A stretch of 64,000 nt of DNA, taken from Acanthaster planci (taxonomy: Eukaryota > Echinodermata > Asteroidea > Valvatida > Acanthasteridae). Location of the stretch: assembly GCF_001949145.1 (NCBI RefSeq), contig NW_019091411.1:628335-692334 (forward strand). The letters are read 5' to 3'. This document shows, piece by piece, positions 48,787 to 61,004 of this stretch. Every line of letters starts with the position of its first letter. The stretch's first letter is position 1. Both the position numbers and the translations under genes were made by a program. Below the pieces are notes generated by a model. That model saw only the letters and a program-made list of their open reading frames with translations, was not told where the DNA came from and did not search any database.

Positions 48787-49128
48787 CGTTGGAACATTTA
48801 ACGTGGAGTTGTAGATCACTCATGTGAACTGACGAGGGAGTACATAAATATAAGATGAGCCATCGTCACTTTAATTATGACAGGTGACTCATTTAATTTT
48901 TTCCTTGTAAATGAACATATAAAAAGCATTTTAATGAATAGATCGAGACTGAATAGATCAAGATAAAGAAATAGCAATCAATTACCGAGTCTGATCTGCA
49001 GTGTGGCCTTTGTGGTTTGAGAATTCAGTCCGCGAACCTAGACATACCAGCAACAAAACCGAAAATGGGACATGGAATAATGTATAAGCGTAAATGACCG
49101 CGTATTTCTCTCGCGACCCGTCGCTTAC

Positions 49129-49259
49129 CTGCATCGCGCCAGGTGAACACAAGGCCGATCCAGCGCCCGTTGTTTACAGCCACGTCCATCGTCAGTCCGT
49201 TCACGTCACGTAGATCGAGAGCGAGGTGCAATCCGTTACGGTCAGCGCGCTGCGTCGCG
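49129..49259 (-). CDS. Orphan LamG/pentraxin-like exon
   Basis: 131-nt GC-rich exon with acceptor tgttttag and donor GCAG/gtaagc. It encodes RADRNGLHLALDLRDVNG followed by VNNGRWIGLVFTWRDAG. The NNGRW..LVFTWR core matches the strand-turn-strand of concanavalin-like LamG and pentraxin domains (NDGxWHHVAFTW). It enters with two bases of a codon supplied upstream and leaves in phase 1. No partner exons were found within several kilobases. It may belong to a gene with long introns or be a relic of a duplicate related to the SVEP1-like gene on the same strand. Confidence 0.55.
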
Positions 49260-49843
49260 CTAAAACAAATTACAATTCGATTTTGACAATTGCAAATGCT
49301 GACGCACAGACTTCCTAGGTGTCAATCTCAGCAATCTTTGTTGAATTCGATCAAACCTAAACACCATTTTAGCGATGTCCTGAGTTTCATTATGTTATCT
49401 TGTGAAGACGTAATTATCCAAGTGAATTTGGTTTATGTTTGTGTATATGTTTAATTTAAAGCGACGTCGTCGTAACTACATAACGAATACCAGATGATAA
49501 GAGAAATTTTAAATGCGGCCTCCACTATCATAACAGTGATTGTGGTGATATTATAATGCCGGAAATAGTGTCAAAGATACACACTTTGTTATTTTGTCGT
49601 CTTTTTCACTCGTAGCTTGCTTTTTTCGCCTAGCACATATATCAAGATATCCGTTTATGAAAATTGATGTGATCACATTATGGAAATGAGAGGTGTCTTC
49701 AAGCAATATTCCTTACCCTGAGCAGGGAGAATTAGTTTGTCACATGAATATGCTACTGAATGTGGGTCATGATCATTTTTGCTCGGCCACCGCCATGCAG
49801 TTAACGTCCTTTTGTTATTGGCTAATCTTGTCCTCCGGCTTCA

Positions 49844-50327
49844 GGGTGCTCTGTCCTAATTCAAGGAAAATTCTCAGCCAGGCCGAGGCGCTTTTAAAAA
49901 GTACCCCTGCAAATTCTTTCCAAAAGAGGGCTCTGTGTGGGCCAAAAAATTACGGCATTGTGTAAATTTGGCCTAGGATCATCTCTGTAGATTCAGGGGC
50001 ACCTATCTGAGGGCAAAACAGATAAAATGTGATTGAAAATTTTTCAGAAGAGCGTGAGAAAGGTGAGGGATGTCATTTGAAAACAGGCTACTGAGAAGAC
50101 TTGGGAACGTTCACTTTTGGGGGGGGGTGAGTTTGCTTTTGGCGGATAATTAAAAGATTTATTGGTTAACCTACTAAAATTTGAAAATCAAATGAAATCT
50201 GAAGGACCAAACTACACATTGTTTTGTTTGAGAGGCCTCAGGGCCTTCAGTTGCTCGCCATGGCGTTCCAAACTTTGTTGATTTTACACTGTTCTCAATC
50301 TCAAGCTTGAACTAGTTCAGTGCACCT
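49844..50327 (+). mobile_element. Non-autonomous DNA transposon family A, copy 3 (484 bp)
   Basis: Same orientation and interior as 33560-34057. It starts gggtgctctgtcctaatt and ends agttcagtgcacct. TTCA flanks both sides (49840-49843 and 50328-50331), supporting a 4-bp target duplication. Confidence 0.8.
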
Positions 50328-52526
50328 TTCAAGGCGGTGTAGTTACGAAGTGAGGTTCCCCATTTTTGTCGAATCAGTGGTGTGGAGTCACATGGAAATT
50401 GGAAATTTTTGGAACTCAGGATGTCTGTTCCACATTGGGGAAAATTCTGACACTGTTGAAATCGCAAGGGAAATGTCTGTTAGAATGGCCCTTTTTGGAC
50501 GTCATAACAATTTGATTCATGGAAAATTATATCATTAAGATCCGTCTGTCGTCGTTCATGAACAAAGGTTTCTTAAGACATGTATTGCAAAAGTGACCCA
50601 GACGCCTTTTCTTTTCACATCAATACTGAAAACAAAAGAATGAGTGAGTGTCCTGCCAACCGTGGCACGGGACAGCCAGAGTTCTTTGGATTAATCAGGT
50701 GCTCCGGAATGGTTTCAATTGGCATTTGTTTTGTTTGCTAACGGGTTCTTGCCGCCTCTTTATCATTTGGACAAACATAATTATCCTCAAAGTGTAGGGT
50801 TTCGACGCATGGATGGAGATTTCCCGTCATAAAATTAATTGAATCATTTTTCGGCTATGAAAAAAACCATTCTTGTACCATGTCTGGCTCGTGTCAGTTC
50901 AAAACAGGATCGAAAAGTATCAGCGTAAAACCAATAAGCCAGAAGGTTAAGTCATGATCTAGAGTCTGATCGGAGGAGCGGCATTCTCGAAATTGAATTT
51001 TTATCTCCGAAGTGCTTCATCGTGGAGGCCGCATGTCTAATACTGGTGTTAACGTTATGATAGATTTGCCGTTCTTTTGAGATGAGGAGTTATCATTTAT
51101 AATGCAGTAAATGCAGGACAGGCGCAAAGGCACACGACTCTTCACTGTTTACTTCTTGCCTCGTCATGTTTACTAATATCGGCTTTTTGACGCCCACAGT
51201 AATGGAACTGTGTTTCAACAATCATCCATGAATCACTCATTTTATAAAAATAAACGGGGAATTTCCGCATGCATACGTTAATTAGGTTGCGCCAAATAGC
51301 ATGCTCAACTCTTGACTTGGGTGCACATGAAGCCAGCGATTTGGAGTTGCGATGGGACTTATATTGGGGCGTGGTCTACAAAATAAGGGGGTTGTGGATC
51401 GATAGAAAGCCAAATTTTCCGGAAACTGTCCAGACCGGGGAGCGGATGAGGAGGAGTTAGAGCGCTAACGGCAACATGCTCTCATCCATGTTTCTAGTTT
51501 ATTTCTGGCAGTTTGTGGTAACCTACGCTTATTATTTTAGTAAATTCTCACTTTCTAAGCGGTCGGTCACTAAGGTCGTTTGCATAAACCACAATTTCAT
51601 GTAGTCTGTGTTCTTCTCAAGTGAATATTTCCCCAAGGGAACAGACACAATTCAGTCGAGACCGCTTGTAATAGAACCTCCGTAATATGTCCTCATTATC
51701 TGATTTGCTATTTGTAGTCTTTAATTTGGAGCTTTTTTGTTTTTATGCAATGGAAATTACCATATGGAACTTCCCGAAATAAAGATGTATAATGTCTTTT
51801 TCATTTTGATCTTACAAAGAAACACGATACTCTAAAGAAACAACAGAATTACAGAATATGCTTTAAAAGTAACACGGAAAGCATTTTCGGCAGCAAAAAT
51901 TACGACGACTTTTCCTGTTATGTTATTTACCGTTTTTTAAATGAAAAAAATAACGGAATAAACTCTAAATACTTGCTCTTTAAAAAGACGGATAGAGTGA
52001 AAAAATTCTGTAAGATAAATCCATAAATTGACTGATTTGTGTTTACAAACTATTTAGTCTGTATTTCAGCGACATAAATTGGAATCAGTTATGTGAAAAG
52101 AAATATGATATAAACGTATTTACGGGAGATAATTACTGAACAGCTCGGATAATTTCACTGCCGGAGCCTTTGCCCAGGAAAAAATGGAAATATTTGAACA
52201 GTGAGACTGCAACACTCTTCGTTTTGTCTAATACAGTGCGTACGTTCTATTCTGTGTAGAAGATGGGATGGGGTTCCATGCAAGCCATAACATTACAAGG
52301 AAGGTGTGCTGCTTCGAATGGAGAGCAGCAACAGGGTTATTTCTTCATTAGTGATTTATGGACAGTTTCTTGGTGAAACGGGTCGAGAAATCTCCATCTT
52401 TAGAGTCTGTAAAGATGAGGTGTCGAAAGTAATTCACCAATATATAGCTTGTTGTGAGCTTATTTCGGCTTAAAGGATAACTATGATGAACGTTGATTAA
52501 CGTTACAGAACACGAAATCATGTGGG
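50328..52526. other. Intergenic, 3' side of the SVEP1-like gene
   Basis: AT-rich; no gene recognised. No close AATAAA on the - strand was noticed after the stop at 52527; one occurs about 1 kb away (51498-51503). Confidence 0.4.
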
Positions 52527-54427
52527 TTATATCTGTTGATCTATGCATTCGTCTTCAGATGTGGCACCGTAAATAGCCGTCGTTCCACCACCCGCACACG
52601 GAATGCATCGAGCTTGTTGCTCCGAAGGCTGATACGATCCCAGTGGGCAAGGCTGACATGGATGGAGTCCAGTTGCACTGAATGTTCCTGGGCCACAGAT
52701 AACTGTGAATAGAAGGTAAGTCTTGTAATTTGAATGGATAATTCTTTATTTAACTTTGTCTCAGAGATTTAGGTGGTAGACTGAGATTGCTTCACTCATT
52801 TTTTACAATTTGCAAAGCAAGTTTACACTGTCTAGACCTCGTATTATTGTCGCAGATAAAAAAAATGGAAATCAATAGATCGAAATCTGATATAGAAACC
52901 GGATATATTCAGTTGACAGCAATATTTTCTATAAAAGAAAGGCTAATAGGAATATTCTCCCAGAGTAGACCTGCCTTGGCAGTCGCTCGGTGACCTAGCT
53001 CCCTTTGTTGACGTGGTTGTACCTTCCATACACGGCAAGCAGGCCATTTGCTTGAAGTTGGGCTGGAAGGAACCCCTCGGACACGGTCGGCAAGTGGTCA
53101 GTCCAGACGGTGAGAACGTTCCGGGTTTACACTCCACTGCCGTTGCAAAATAAAACGAAGCAGCTCTGTGTGGTCATTGACTTTATTGGCTCTCAATGCG
53201 CGCAAGTGGAGATCAGATCTAAATACTGTCGTGTGTTTTCCCTTTGCATATATTCATAAAAACCTCCAAGGCGCTTTACCCATGCCAATACGGGCGATTC
53301 ACAATAGTGCGCCACCAAGAGTTTGCAACGCGTTGGCCAATCATAACGCGCGAAATTTGTCGACCCTTTCCAAACGTGCATTGGGTCGACAAATTTCGCG
53401 CATTGCGATTGGCCAACGCGTTGCAAACTCTTGGTAGCGCACAATTGTGAAACAGCCGTATTGGTTGAGAACCCATAACGCGCCCGTTTGAAATGGTTGA
53501 TAAAACACCAGCAAGCCGCGAAAGTGGCCCCAGAACGACGACCTACATGCAGATGTATTTCGAGTTCTTAGCTGCTTGGGTGACGTCATAACTTCAACAT
53601 GTATTTTAATTCAAATGAGCTCAATTGCCTTCCCCCCATGGATGGGTTTGAAGCTTCTTGAAATTTGGGTGAGAAAACGGTTATGTTTAAAACATAACTT
53701 GCAACTTGATGTAAAGTATCTTATGCATTCCCTAATCTGTTCTGGTGTGACGTCGTAATTTTGAAATGTGTTTATTTCCAGCAAAAGAACAAAAACGTTC
53801 CCCCGGATATGGGTGGGTTTTGAAACCCAAGGAAGTTTGAGGTTAGAAGAGATGGTTAAAACCATTTTTGCAGCGGATTTAACTTTAAAACAGTAAATAT
53901 AAACGAAAAAATCTAAGTAAATTACCAACATTATGTAAGTCGTTTGTTTACAAACACGTTAAATTCGATTGCATAGGCCTACTCGTGAAGAAGTGTTAGT
54001 GTTTTGTATTATTTTTGAAAAATAGAATTTCCAGGTGTTTTCAAATCTCAAGCTTCATTTTTTTGGTTTTTTTTTCTGACCAAACGACCCTCTGGATCAC
54101 CAACGGCAATTACGAAGTTTTAAGCAGGTCTACAGTCCGGTCCATATAGATAAATAATCTTTACATGTTTTGTAGACTCTGGCCAGCAATTGTTGATAGG
54201 AACTATAGCGTTCCCTAAAATTCAGTGTGGGGGACATATCGAATTGAAACTGAAACTTTGCTCACGGCGGCACTCGTTGACGTCCTTGGCTCGGGATCCA
54301 TCGGTCCATGTCCCCCAGGGACACGGCTTGCATTGATCCTGTCCCTCCTCGTCCTGGTACGTCCCTTCAGCACAAACTTTGCAGGTTTCTGTTTTGCCGT
54401 CGAAGTACGAACCCACAGGGCAGCTTA
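52527..54427 (-). CDS. Ephrin-receptor-like Cys-rich modules and C-terminus (3 exons)
   Basis: Exons 54266-54427 and 52975-53136 are each 162 nt, phase 1-1, and encode [17 protein letters not shown]...[10 protein letters not shown] and [20 protein letters not shown]...CLPCMEGTT. The last exon, 52527-52702, encodes [20 protein letters not shown]...[10 protein letters not shown] and ends in ECIDQQI and TAA. This is the GCC2/GCC3 (ephrin-receptor-like) repeat. No donor was found before the stop, so the protein probably ends here, without the EGF and sushi arrays that follow in SVEP1. Confidence 0.82.
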
Positions 54428-57400
54428 CTAACAGTGAAATTAATTAACAACAGATGAGAAATTGTGGTCAAATACTTCGATAACGATCGAGTAAAAGTGG
54501 CATTAATTGTCACCTCCAGAACAGTTAATTGTTTCTCGGTTATAATGTGCTGAAGTACATCAAGGCATACACAAGATGTTTGTATGCGTGGTCTGGCTTC
54601 CATTCGGTCTTCTATGGAACAAGGTGCAAGTGAGCTTTACCATTTCCACAGAAGGTGCATCATACGTTCCTTTTACGAGCCGAATAACCATCGGTCAATT
54701 TGTACTTCACTTTTCAAATTTATGTGCATGGTACATACTACACATTTTAGTTTTACTGCATGATTTCTTCAGCTTTCAGTTGTTTAAAGGTGAAGTCGCT
54801 TTCGTGTGTTTATACACTTACTGCAGTCAGTATCATTCAATGCGACGGATCCACGACGGCACAGTGGAGCACTTTTGTTGATCGTGACTGCGCCCTCTAC
54901 GATGGGAAGGGTTTCACTCTCAATCAACAGTTGCATCTGTCCAACCTGTGCAAGTCGTTCGTAGTCTCGGCTGATTTCATCAAGTGTCTGCCTGGCGTGT
55001 TCCAGTTGATCATGGTATCGCGTTTTATCCTACGGAAACCATTACCCGACACAACAAACCATAATTTTCCGAGAACAGAGGAACGATTAGCAAAAGCATA
55101 GGCGAGCTTAATACAGACCGTCCTAACTGAGAGGGTGGTATTGTAAACAGAAGCCTCCTTACCGAAGACCGGATCCGAGTTGCCACAGTGAAATCTAAGG
55201 TGACGATGTTGCTTAGGTCTGTCTCGTCAGCAAAGACAGTCTGACGGCGTCTTCTTCGCCGCCTTTCCTCGTCAATCTCCCCACAGTACACGGTCACGTA
55301 CTCAACCCTGCGGAAACACACACCGGCTTTGTCAGACACCTGATGAAGAACATTAGAACTGCTTCTGAACACTTTACTAAGAGGTTGCAAGCAACTTACG
55401 TGCATGAGTTATCCATGACGCAGCCACCGTGTCTTCCCATTACGCTCTCCCTGAAGTCTTCAACGAAGGCTTCTTTGATGGCTTGAACCGTATTTTCGAG
55501 CGAGCAGTCCCTCACGTAGTACTGGGATGTCATACCCCGTTGGTACCCGTCTGCAGCTGCTCTTTCTAGGTGCACATTCAACATGAACTTTTACATCAAC
55601 TCAATTGAATTGGAGCGGCGCAACGTCCGCAAAAAGGATATAATTATTCACTGCTACCTAACTAAAAAACTTGGCCATCGGTGGTGGAAACTGGCTTCAT
55701 ACCGATAGACCACGGCATCCATAGGCAACTCAGTGATTTTGTGATACAGTCTTTGCTAAGTCTCACTGATATCTTTGCCCGTCTGTCTCTACTCACAAGT
55801 ATTCCCTGAAATCTTTGGATCTGAAATCCACTGGGTATGAGTATTTTAATCACAAGCTGAACATGAATAAAGGATTCAGTTGTGATAAAAGTCTCATGTA
55901 GAATCCACGATCGCTAGCCGCGGTCTTTGGTATTGGCCACTGTGTCGCTTGTACTTGGAACGCACGTGTTGGTGGTGTCGGTTCCACAAGATTTTAGAGT
56001 GCTCACACTGGGCAAGATGTGAAGACTGAAACGATTTCCAGGTGAAGGTGAAAACTCTCCACCGTCTAAAAATACACCTACACCGTCGATTTAGTCGCAA
56101 TTACTTGCTCTGATACCGTCACCACCAATCTCCCCAAAGTGGTTTGGATTGCGAGGACGATTGGGGCGTATTAGCCTTGACAATGAAAGCATTCTCACCC
56201 GAGCAATCTGGCCAAGGCGTGGCCCGGCCAGGTGGTTGAGTTCGCCAGCTACCCCGAGAGCAGACATACCATTCAGCCGGCGTCTCGGCGAACTCAAAAG
56301 CCTCGTTGCAGTAAACCCGGCAGAACTGACCAAAGAGCCACTGGTCACAGGCCCTGAGGCCGTTACGCGGGTCCGGGTAATTTGGACATGAGGACGCTAA
56401 AACGAAAACAGGATTTAACGTCTTCGAGACTTTAAATTCTTGAAGCAGTCTTCTGACTTAAATAATAAAACGAATTCACTAATACGAACCGAGCGGTCAA
56501 AAAAAACAAAAAAACAAACAAACAAAACACGCCAAACGATTATTAGTATCCCAATTGCGGTCTGAGTCCTGAACCCAGAAAAAACATAACTCACGTCCAA
56601 GGCGAATCGTGAAGCGACATTCGCCGCTCAGTCCTGCCCCATCTGTAGCTGTGTAAGTCACGATATGGGAACCCCAAGTCAACTCATCCCCTTGCTCGTG
56701 TGACTGAAATGAAACAAAAAAGTTTCTGTTTTTTTCTAACACTGTATTTTATTTACTACTGACTAAAGTAAACACCCCCGCTTCAAATCCCAGGTATGAT
56801 CGGAGAAAACAACGGAGGAAGTGCTTACTTTTCCGTCGGGATAACGCACCTAAGCTTAACTTTTGATATACACTGGCCCAGGCCTGAACGGAACCACATA
56901 GAACAGAACGTAAGAATTATATTGCTTCTCGATATTCAAATTGCACTTAGTCTAGTGTTAGGCCTACTTGGAAAGCCAGCATCAATAAAGCCAACAACAC
57001 TTTGCGTTTGTCGGGTTTCACAGAAGTAGTTTTGCAGTAATAGGATTGTTACTTTTAGACTTACCTTGACGATATGAAGCTCTTGGTTCGAATTATCAGC
57101 GAATTCAGGCTCATCCCACGACACGGCTTTGAATGTTTTGGAGGAGACGATGTCAATAATTGGCCCAGGACAATTTTCCACTGTCGGTGGCTGTGTGTCT
57201 GCAGGTGTTATAATAAGGGAACGACAAGTGCTTAACTGCAGTAGCACTCTTTTCATCCGATTCGATTTCGAGCAAGAATTCTACAAGGATGTTGGCATCG
57301 CTTTGATCAAAGTGGCCAACCGATCACTGCATCACACTCAATCAGACGGTTTTTTTCCACCATCTTCTAATGTTAAGCATTTTCTATTAGATTTTAAAAA

Positions 57401-60400
57401 ATCCCATGGGACTCGCAAACAGAACGTGGGGATTTCAGTAAGGCGTGTTCGCTCTTCCAAATGTTCAACACATTCAAGATTCGGAATTCGAGCAACAATC
57501 TGCAAAAGCCTCAAGTACTGTAAGTTAATCAAGTTGGAGACCTTTAGGCCTGTGGGGATACATTGTCGTGTGCATGGATATCGAGGCTGCGTGAAGAACC
57601 CACAGTCGATTTCAACCCTTCTCATGGTGTTCACACATCATTTCTCGGTCCTTGTCGAACATTGACTAAAAGTAACCTTGACGCGTCAATGCCCGAGTGA
57701 AGCTGGGTTCCAGCTTTTCTAGTGTGTTTGTACCAAGGCCCTATTGGGCTTTGACCCGGTTTCAGCCCTGTTTCCAGCTCTTCAATTCAATCTAGCGTGA
57801 TTTCACACATTGGATCAGTAATGTAGTCATAATCACATAATTTCCCTTTCTTCCTTGAACATATTTCTTTTCGAGGCAACCACCTGGAGAATATATGGCC
57901 ATTACTTACCTTGAATGTCTACTCTGAAAAAGCACACCGAGCTTAGGGCGGCCCCGTCCGTCACCTTGTAAGTGACCACCGTGGAACCGATCTCAAAGCG
58001 ATGAGGGGATCTCATACCGCTTGGACTGACCGTGATGGGGAAGGCTTCTGCTCCTTGCAACCTGCCATGGACAGTTGGCATGTCCCAGCTGACCTCAGTA
58101 GAAGAAAGTCCTAGATCGGCTTCTACGATCACTGAGTCAGGACATGTTATTACTAGTGGGACTTCATCTGAAACCCAAGGTAGATGATTGCGGAAAAATC
58201 TTTAAATTGTTAGATCTGTGTGTACGGTTACAGTTTAGTGCATAAAATTCAGAGTGAAGACATGACCAACATTGCTTCGATATTGGTTACTGCTTTGTAC
58301 AATAACCAGTTAAGGTAACACAGAAGCTATGAAGTATTAGCCCTACACTACTCACTACATGAATGGCCATCCGGCTGTAATGCAAATCCACTGAAACAAC
58401 TGCAGAGGAAAAAGCCTGGTGTGTTGTGGCACGATTGCGCACAGCCGCCATTGTCAGACTCGCACTCGTTTACATCTGACAGGTAAAATGTAACAAAAAT
58501 GAAAAGAAATGTAGGAGCATTAGCACACAAGCTATAAGCTTGAAATGTTTTTTTTTCATTATATCGGTCATTTTTTTGGCTTTGCTTTGCTGTTTAGTAG
58601 CTGTGAAAATCATGATCTTCATGGAATTGTATCCTTACCGTACTCACAACTACGACCCACAAAACCCGAAGTGCAGTTGCATGTTGCCGTAGGACCGTCA
58701 TTTACACAGATGCCTCCATTCAAGCATGTGACTGACAGGCACAGGTCCTGCTGTTCACATCTTTCTCCTGAAAACCGACAGTGAACAACAGGGTGATGAT
58801 TGTGACAGGACATTCCCCAGGAATGACACCTCTTTTTTGTACATTTATTTTGATGTGTAATTTGATTCTTATCCAAGTTCAAATTGGGACCTCACCTGAA
58901 TAACTCGGAACACACGTGCAGGACAACACTGAACCGTTGTCATGGCAACTGCCGCCATTAAGACAGGTCTCAGGGGCACATGATGCACTCAGGAATTCAC
59001 AGTTTGTACCATGATAACCCAAGGCACAGTGGCACTTGAAAGAGCCAATCAGGTCGAAACACGTAGCACCATTGCGACACGTCGACGACTGGCAGTCATT
59101 TATATCTGCATAAGGAGTCAAAACATGTTCACTTGCGTGTGTGCTTGAGAACGGCTGTAGCAAATTTGGTACAAAATCTTCATACCGTACCTGGACAAAG
59201 ATGCGAGCTCTGAACAAGGATGACATCTCCTTGGATACCTGTAGCAACATGTGACCAGGCAAGCACGTTACCCGATACTGCACATGACGAATACACTGTT
59301 GTTATCTCATCAGGTGTCATGGCGTAGTCCCACATATTCAACTGTAAGAAAGAAAGTTGGTGTTATTTTGTCCTCTTATCAACTTACCGAACTACCACCA
59401 CTGCGCTGAAGGTTGTCTTTCATCTCACCCTGCCTATTTGGTGGCTTTGTATTTAAATTATGTCGGGCCGATATGTATAATGTCTCTTAGGTATACCTTT
59501 GTAACGAACTAGTTATATGTACTAGTTTATTTTAGATATTTTATTTTAGTTTCGTTTTACCAGGTAGGCTTATCAGATGTCAATGAACTGTTTTCCTTGC
59601 CGGCCCTGGGTATTGTGTTATAAACGTAGAAAAAAATCAAACTAAGTCACGAAGTAAATGACATATCAAGGTTTCATGTCCAGGAGGGGAAATGGAAATT
59701 TCCTTTGTGAAAACAACCGAGCAAAATGTTTTCAACCGTAAAAGAATGCCCCAATGAAAGATATTTCCGTCTCTGAAATGATGGCAGATTCTTATGCCAT
59801 TTTTCAAAAGATGAGCCTTACCTGGCTTAAATCCCCTACAAAGGCCTGGGTCTTAGCGAAGGAACCTCCGTAGCTGTCTTGTTCCTGTCCCAGGACCAGC
59901 ACACCCGATCCCTGTATGAAGGAACCAGTCTTGAAGTCATAACCGGACCGTCTGACAGTCCCGTCTACATAAATGGCCCAATGGCCATCTAGGCTGGCCC
60001 AAGTGATGGCAACGTGATGCCAGTTGCAGTCACTGGTGGAGAACAATTGTATAGTGACATTCGTGTACATAATATCCGTAACTTCAATGTCTTTTGAAAA
60101 TGCTTGATGTCCATTAAGCTTGCGTCTTGTAAAATGTAGATATGGACTCTAAAAATAGTACGTTCAGGTTAGCAGCCACAAAACGAAAACGTAAAAGAAG
60201 TGAACATTAAGCGAATGCGTCTCCCACCCGAGATAAACAATAACATGTCAGAAGACGCCACGTAAAGGTCAAGTAACTGCTGATCCCTAACGGTTCCTGT
60301 ATGTTCATTCGAAAATATTTATGTCTCTGCTTAGAATATTGCCTTTTGAGAGCATTAATTTGATTTCTATCTCGGAAACAAATTCATGGCGCATAGTGCA

Positions 60401-61004
60401 CGTGAACTAGGGTTCCTCATTTTCTATTTAGATGCACGAAAAGTGCATAGTGATTTGGCAAGTTTTGGATGGACCCTCAAAATCAAAGCAGAAGACAATT
60501 GAAATGGCATTGTTCTACATTTGACAATTCTCCTGCTTCCGTAGATATTTATAATCTTAAATTAATTCAAGATTCCCCCCCTTCACTCCCCAGAGCAAAG
60601 TTACCTTGGAACAGCTTGGACGAGTCAATATTCAGTCACTGGTTAGTGGTTACTGGTCGTTACACACTGAACAATTTTATGAAGCATTTAAGCAAAAACC
60701 AATTAAACACACCTCCAAAATATTACACAGGCCTACCTGTTGAGCTTCTCATCCATGTACATAAACTCCCCGTTGATAATAATAGCCAAGCTGTTGTAGT
60801 CAGTGACAGTGAAGGCGTTGTCTTGCAGCGTGCCGTCTGCCTCACGCGTCGCATATGACAAGGGAGTCCCGGCGTTTGTCTTGTCAGTGGTCCGCATCCA
60901 GAGGGCCAGCGTCAGAGCATTGAGACTTGGCATGGTGCCTCGTAGCATCACGTAATCTGATGTGCTGGCCGTGGGGAACAGGAGGTCAAAGTCGCTAGAG
61001 AGAG
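52527..61004 (-). CDS. SVEP1-like secreted pentraxin/EGF/HYR/sushi/ephrin-receptor-like protein, 3' part (16 exons)
   Basis: Large extracellular, probably matrix or cell-adhesion, protein. Exons in transcription order: 60737-61004, 59822-60146, 59191-59341, 58896-59105, 58639-58767, 58356-58475, 57910-58167, 57065-57198, 56595-56703, 56199-56396, 55400-55565, 55163-55307, 54822-55029, 54266-54427, 52975-53136, 52527-52702. All phases agree, giving 972 codons then TAA. Domain order: pentraxin-like LamG, two EGF, one EGF, calcium-binding EGF, HYR, HYR, sushi, a linker region with seven consecutive Arg, then Cys-rich ephrin-receptor-like modules. The HYR-HYR-sushi-linker-ephrin-like segment parallels vertebrate SVEP1, and the last modules ([21 protein letters not shown]) closely match it. 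In SVEP1, however, EGF and pentraxin domains come after the ephrin-like modules, not before. The 5' exons were not found between 61004 and the window edge. Confidence 0.88.
53285..53464. mobile_element. Near-perfect palindromic foldback element in an intron
   Basis: Arms 53285-53366 and 53383-53464 (82 nt each) pair without gaps around a 16-nt loop, with a few mismatches. Each arm contains gcgcgaaatttgtcgaccc, a ccaacgcgttgcaaactctt block and ccaatacgg in mirror positions. It lies in the SVEP1-like intron 53137-54265. The high arm identity suggests a recent foldback MITE. No terminal duplication was identified. Confidence 0.85.
54822..55565 (-). CDS. SVEP-type linker region with seven-Arg run (3 exons)
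   Basis: Exons 55400-55565, 55163-55307 and 54822-55029 encode about 170 residues: [19 protein letters not shown], then [13 protein letters not shown] followed by seven Arg and QTVFADE, then a helical, charged stretch ([20 protein letters not shown]) ending in [13 protein letters not shown]. No named domain recognised. In SVEP1 a comparable cysteine-poor region links sushi to the ephrin-like modules. Confidence 0.7.
56199..56396 (-). CDS. Sushi (CCP) domain exon
   Basis: 198 nt, phase 1-1. It begins [16 protein letters not shown] and has [23 protein letters not shown] and PWPDC, the four-Cys sushi pattern with the conserved Gly-Trp. It directly follows HYR2, the same order as in SVEP1. Confidence 0.85.
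56595..58167 (-). CDS. Two HYR domains (3 exons)
   Basis: HYR1 is one exon, 57910-58167, with [29 protein letters not shown] and CFFRVDI. HYR2 is split between 57065-57198 ([25 protein letters not shown]) and 56595-56703 ([20 protein letters not shown]). Both have the typical VxYxxTDxxG...C.F.V ending of hyalin repeats. The large intron 57199-57909 has no recognised feature. Confidence 0.87.
58356..59105 (-). CDS. Four EGF-like repeats (3 exons)
   Basis: Exon 58896-59105 encodes a calcium-type EGF ([16 protein letters not shown]...GYHGTNC) and a second EGF ([12 protein letters not shown]). Exon 58639-58767 encodes one EGF ([16 protein letters not shown]...VGRSC). Exon 58356-58475 encodes an EGF-CA repeat ([16 protein letters not shown]...QPDGHSC). 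All exons are phase 1-1, the classic shuffling unit. DxNEC/DINDC residues predict calcium binding. Confidence 0.88.
59191..61004 (-). CDS. Pentraxin/LamG domain of the SVEP1-like gene (3 exons)
   Basis: Exons 60737-61004, 59822-60146 and 59191-59341. The first gives [20 protein letters not shown] and later [19 protein letters not shown]. The second has [17 protein letters not shown] and [14 protein letters not shown]. The third has FVGDLSQVR continuing to [13 protein letters not shown] and GNVLAW. These are the pentraxin core strands in order, including the LGQEQD calcium-site segment. The third exon then enters a short Cys-ending linker. The intron 60147-60736 and the intron 59342-59821 hold no feature. 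Confidence 0.85.

Noticed and set aside
55662-55853. 63-codon - strand frame between SVEP1-like exons
   Set aside because: Flanking exons 56199-56396 and 55400-55565 already join in phase, and this frame has no phase-compatible acceptor because a stop follows.
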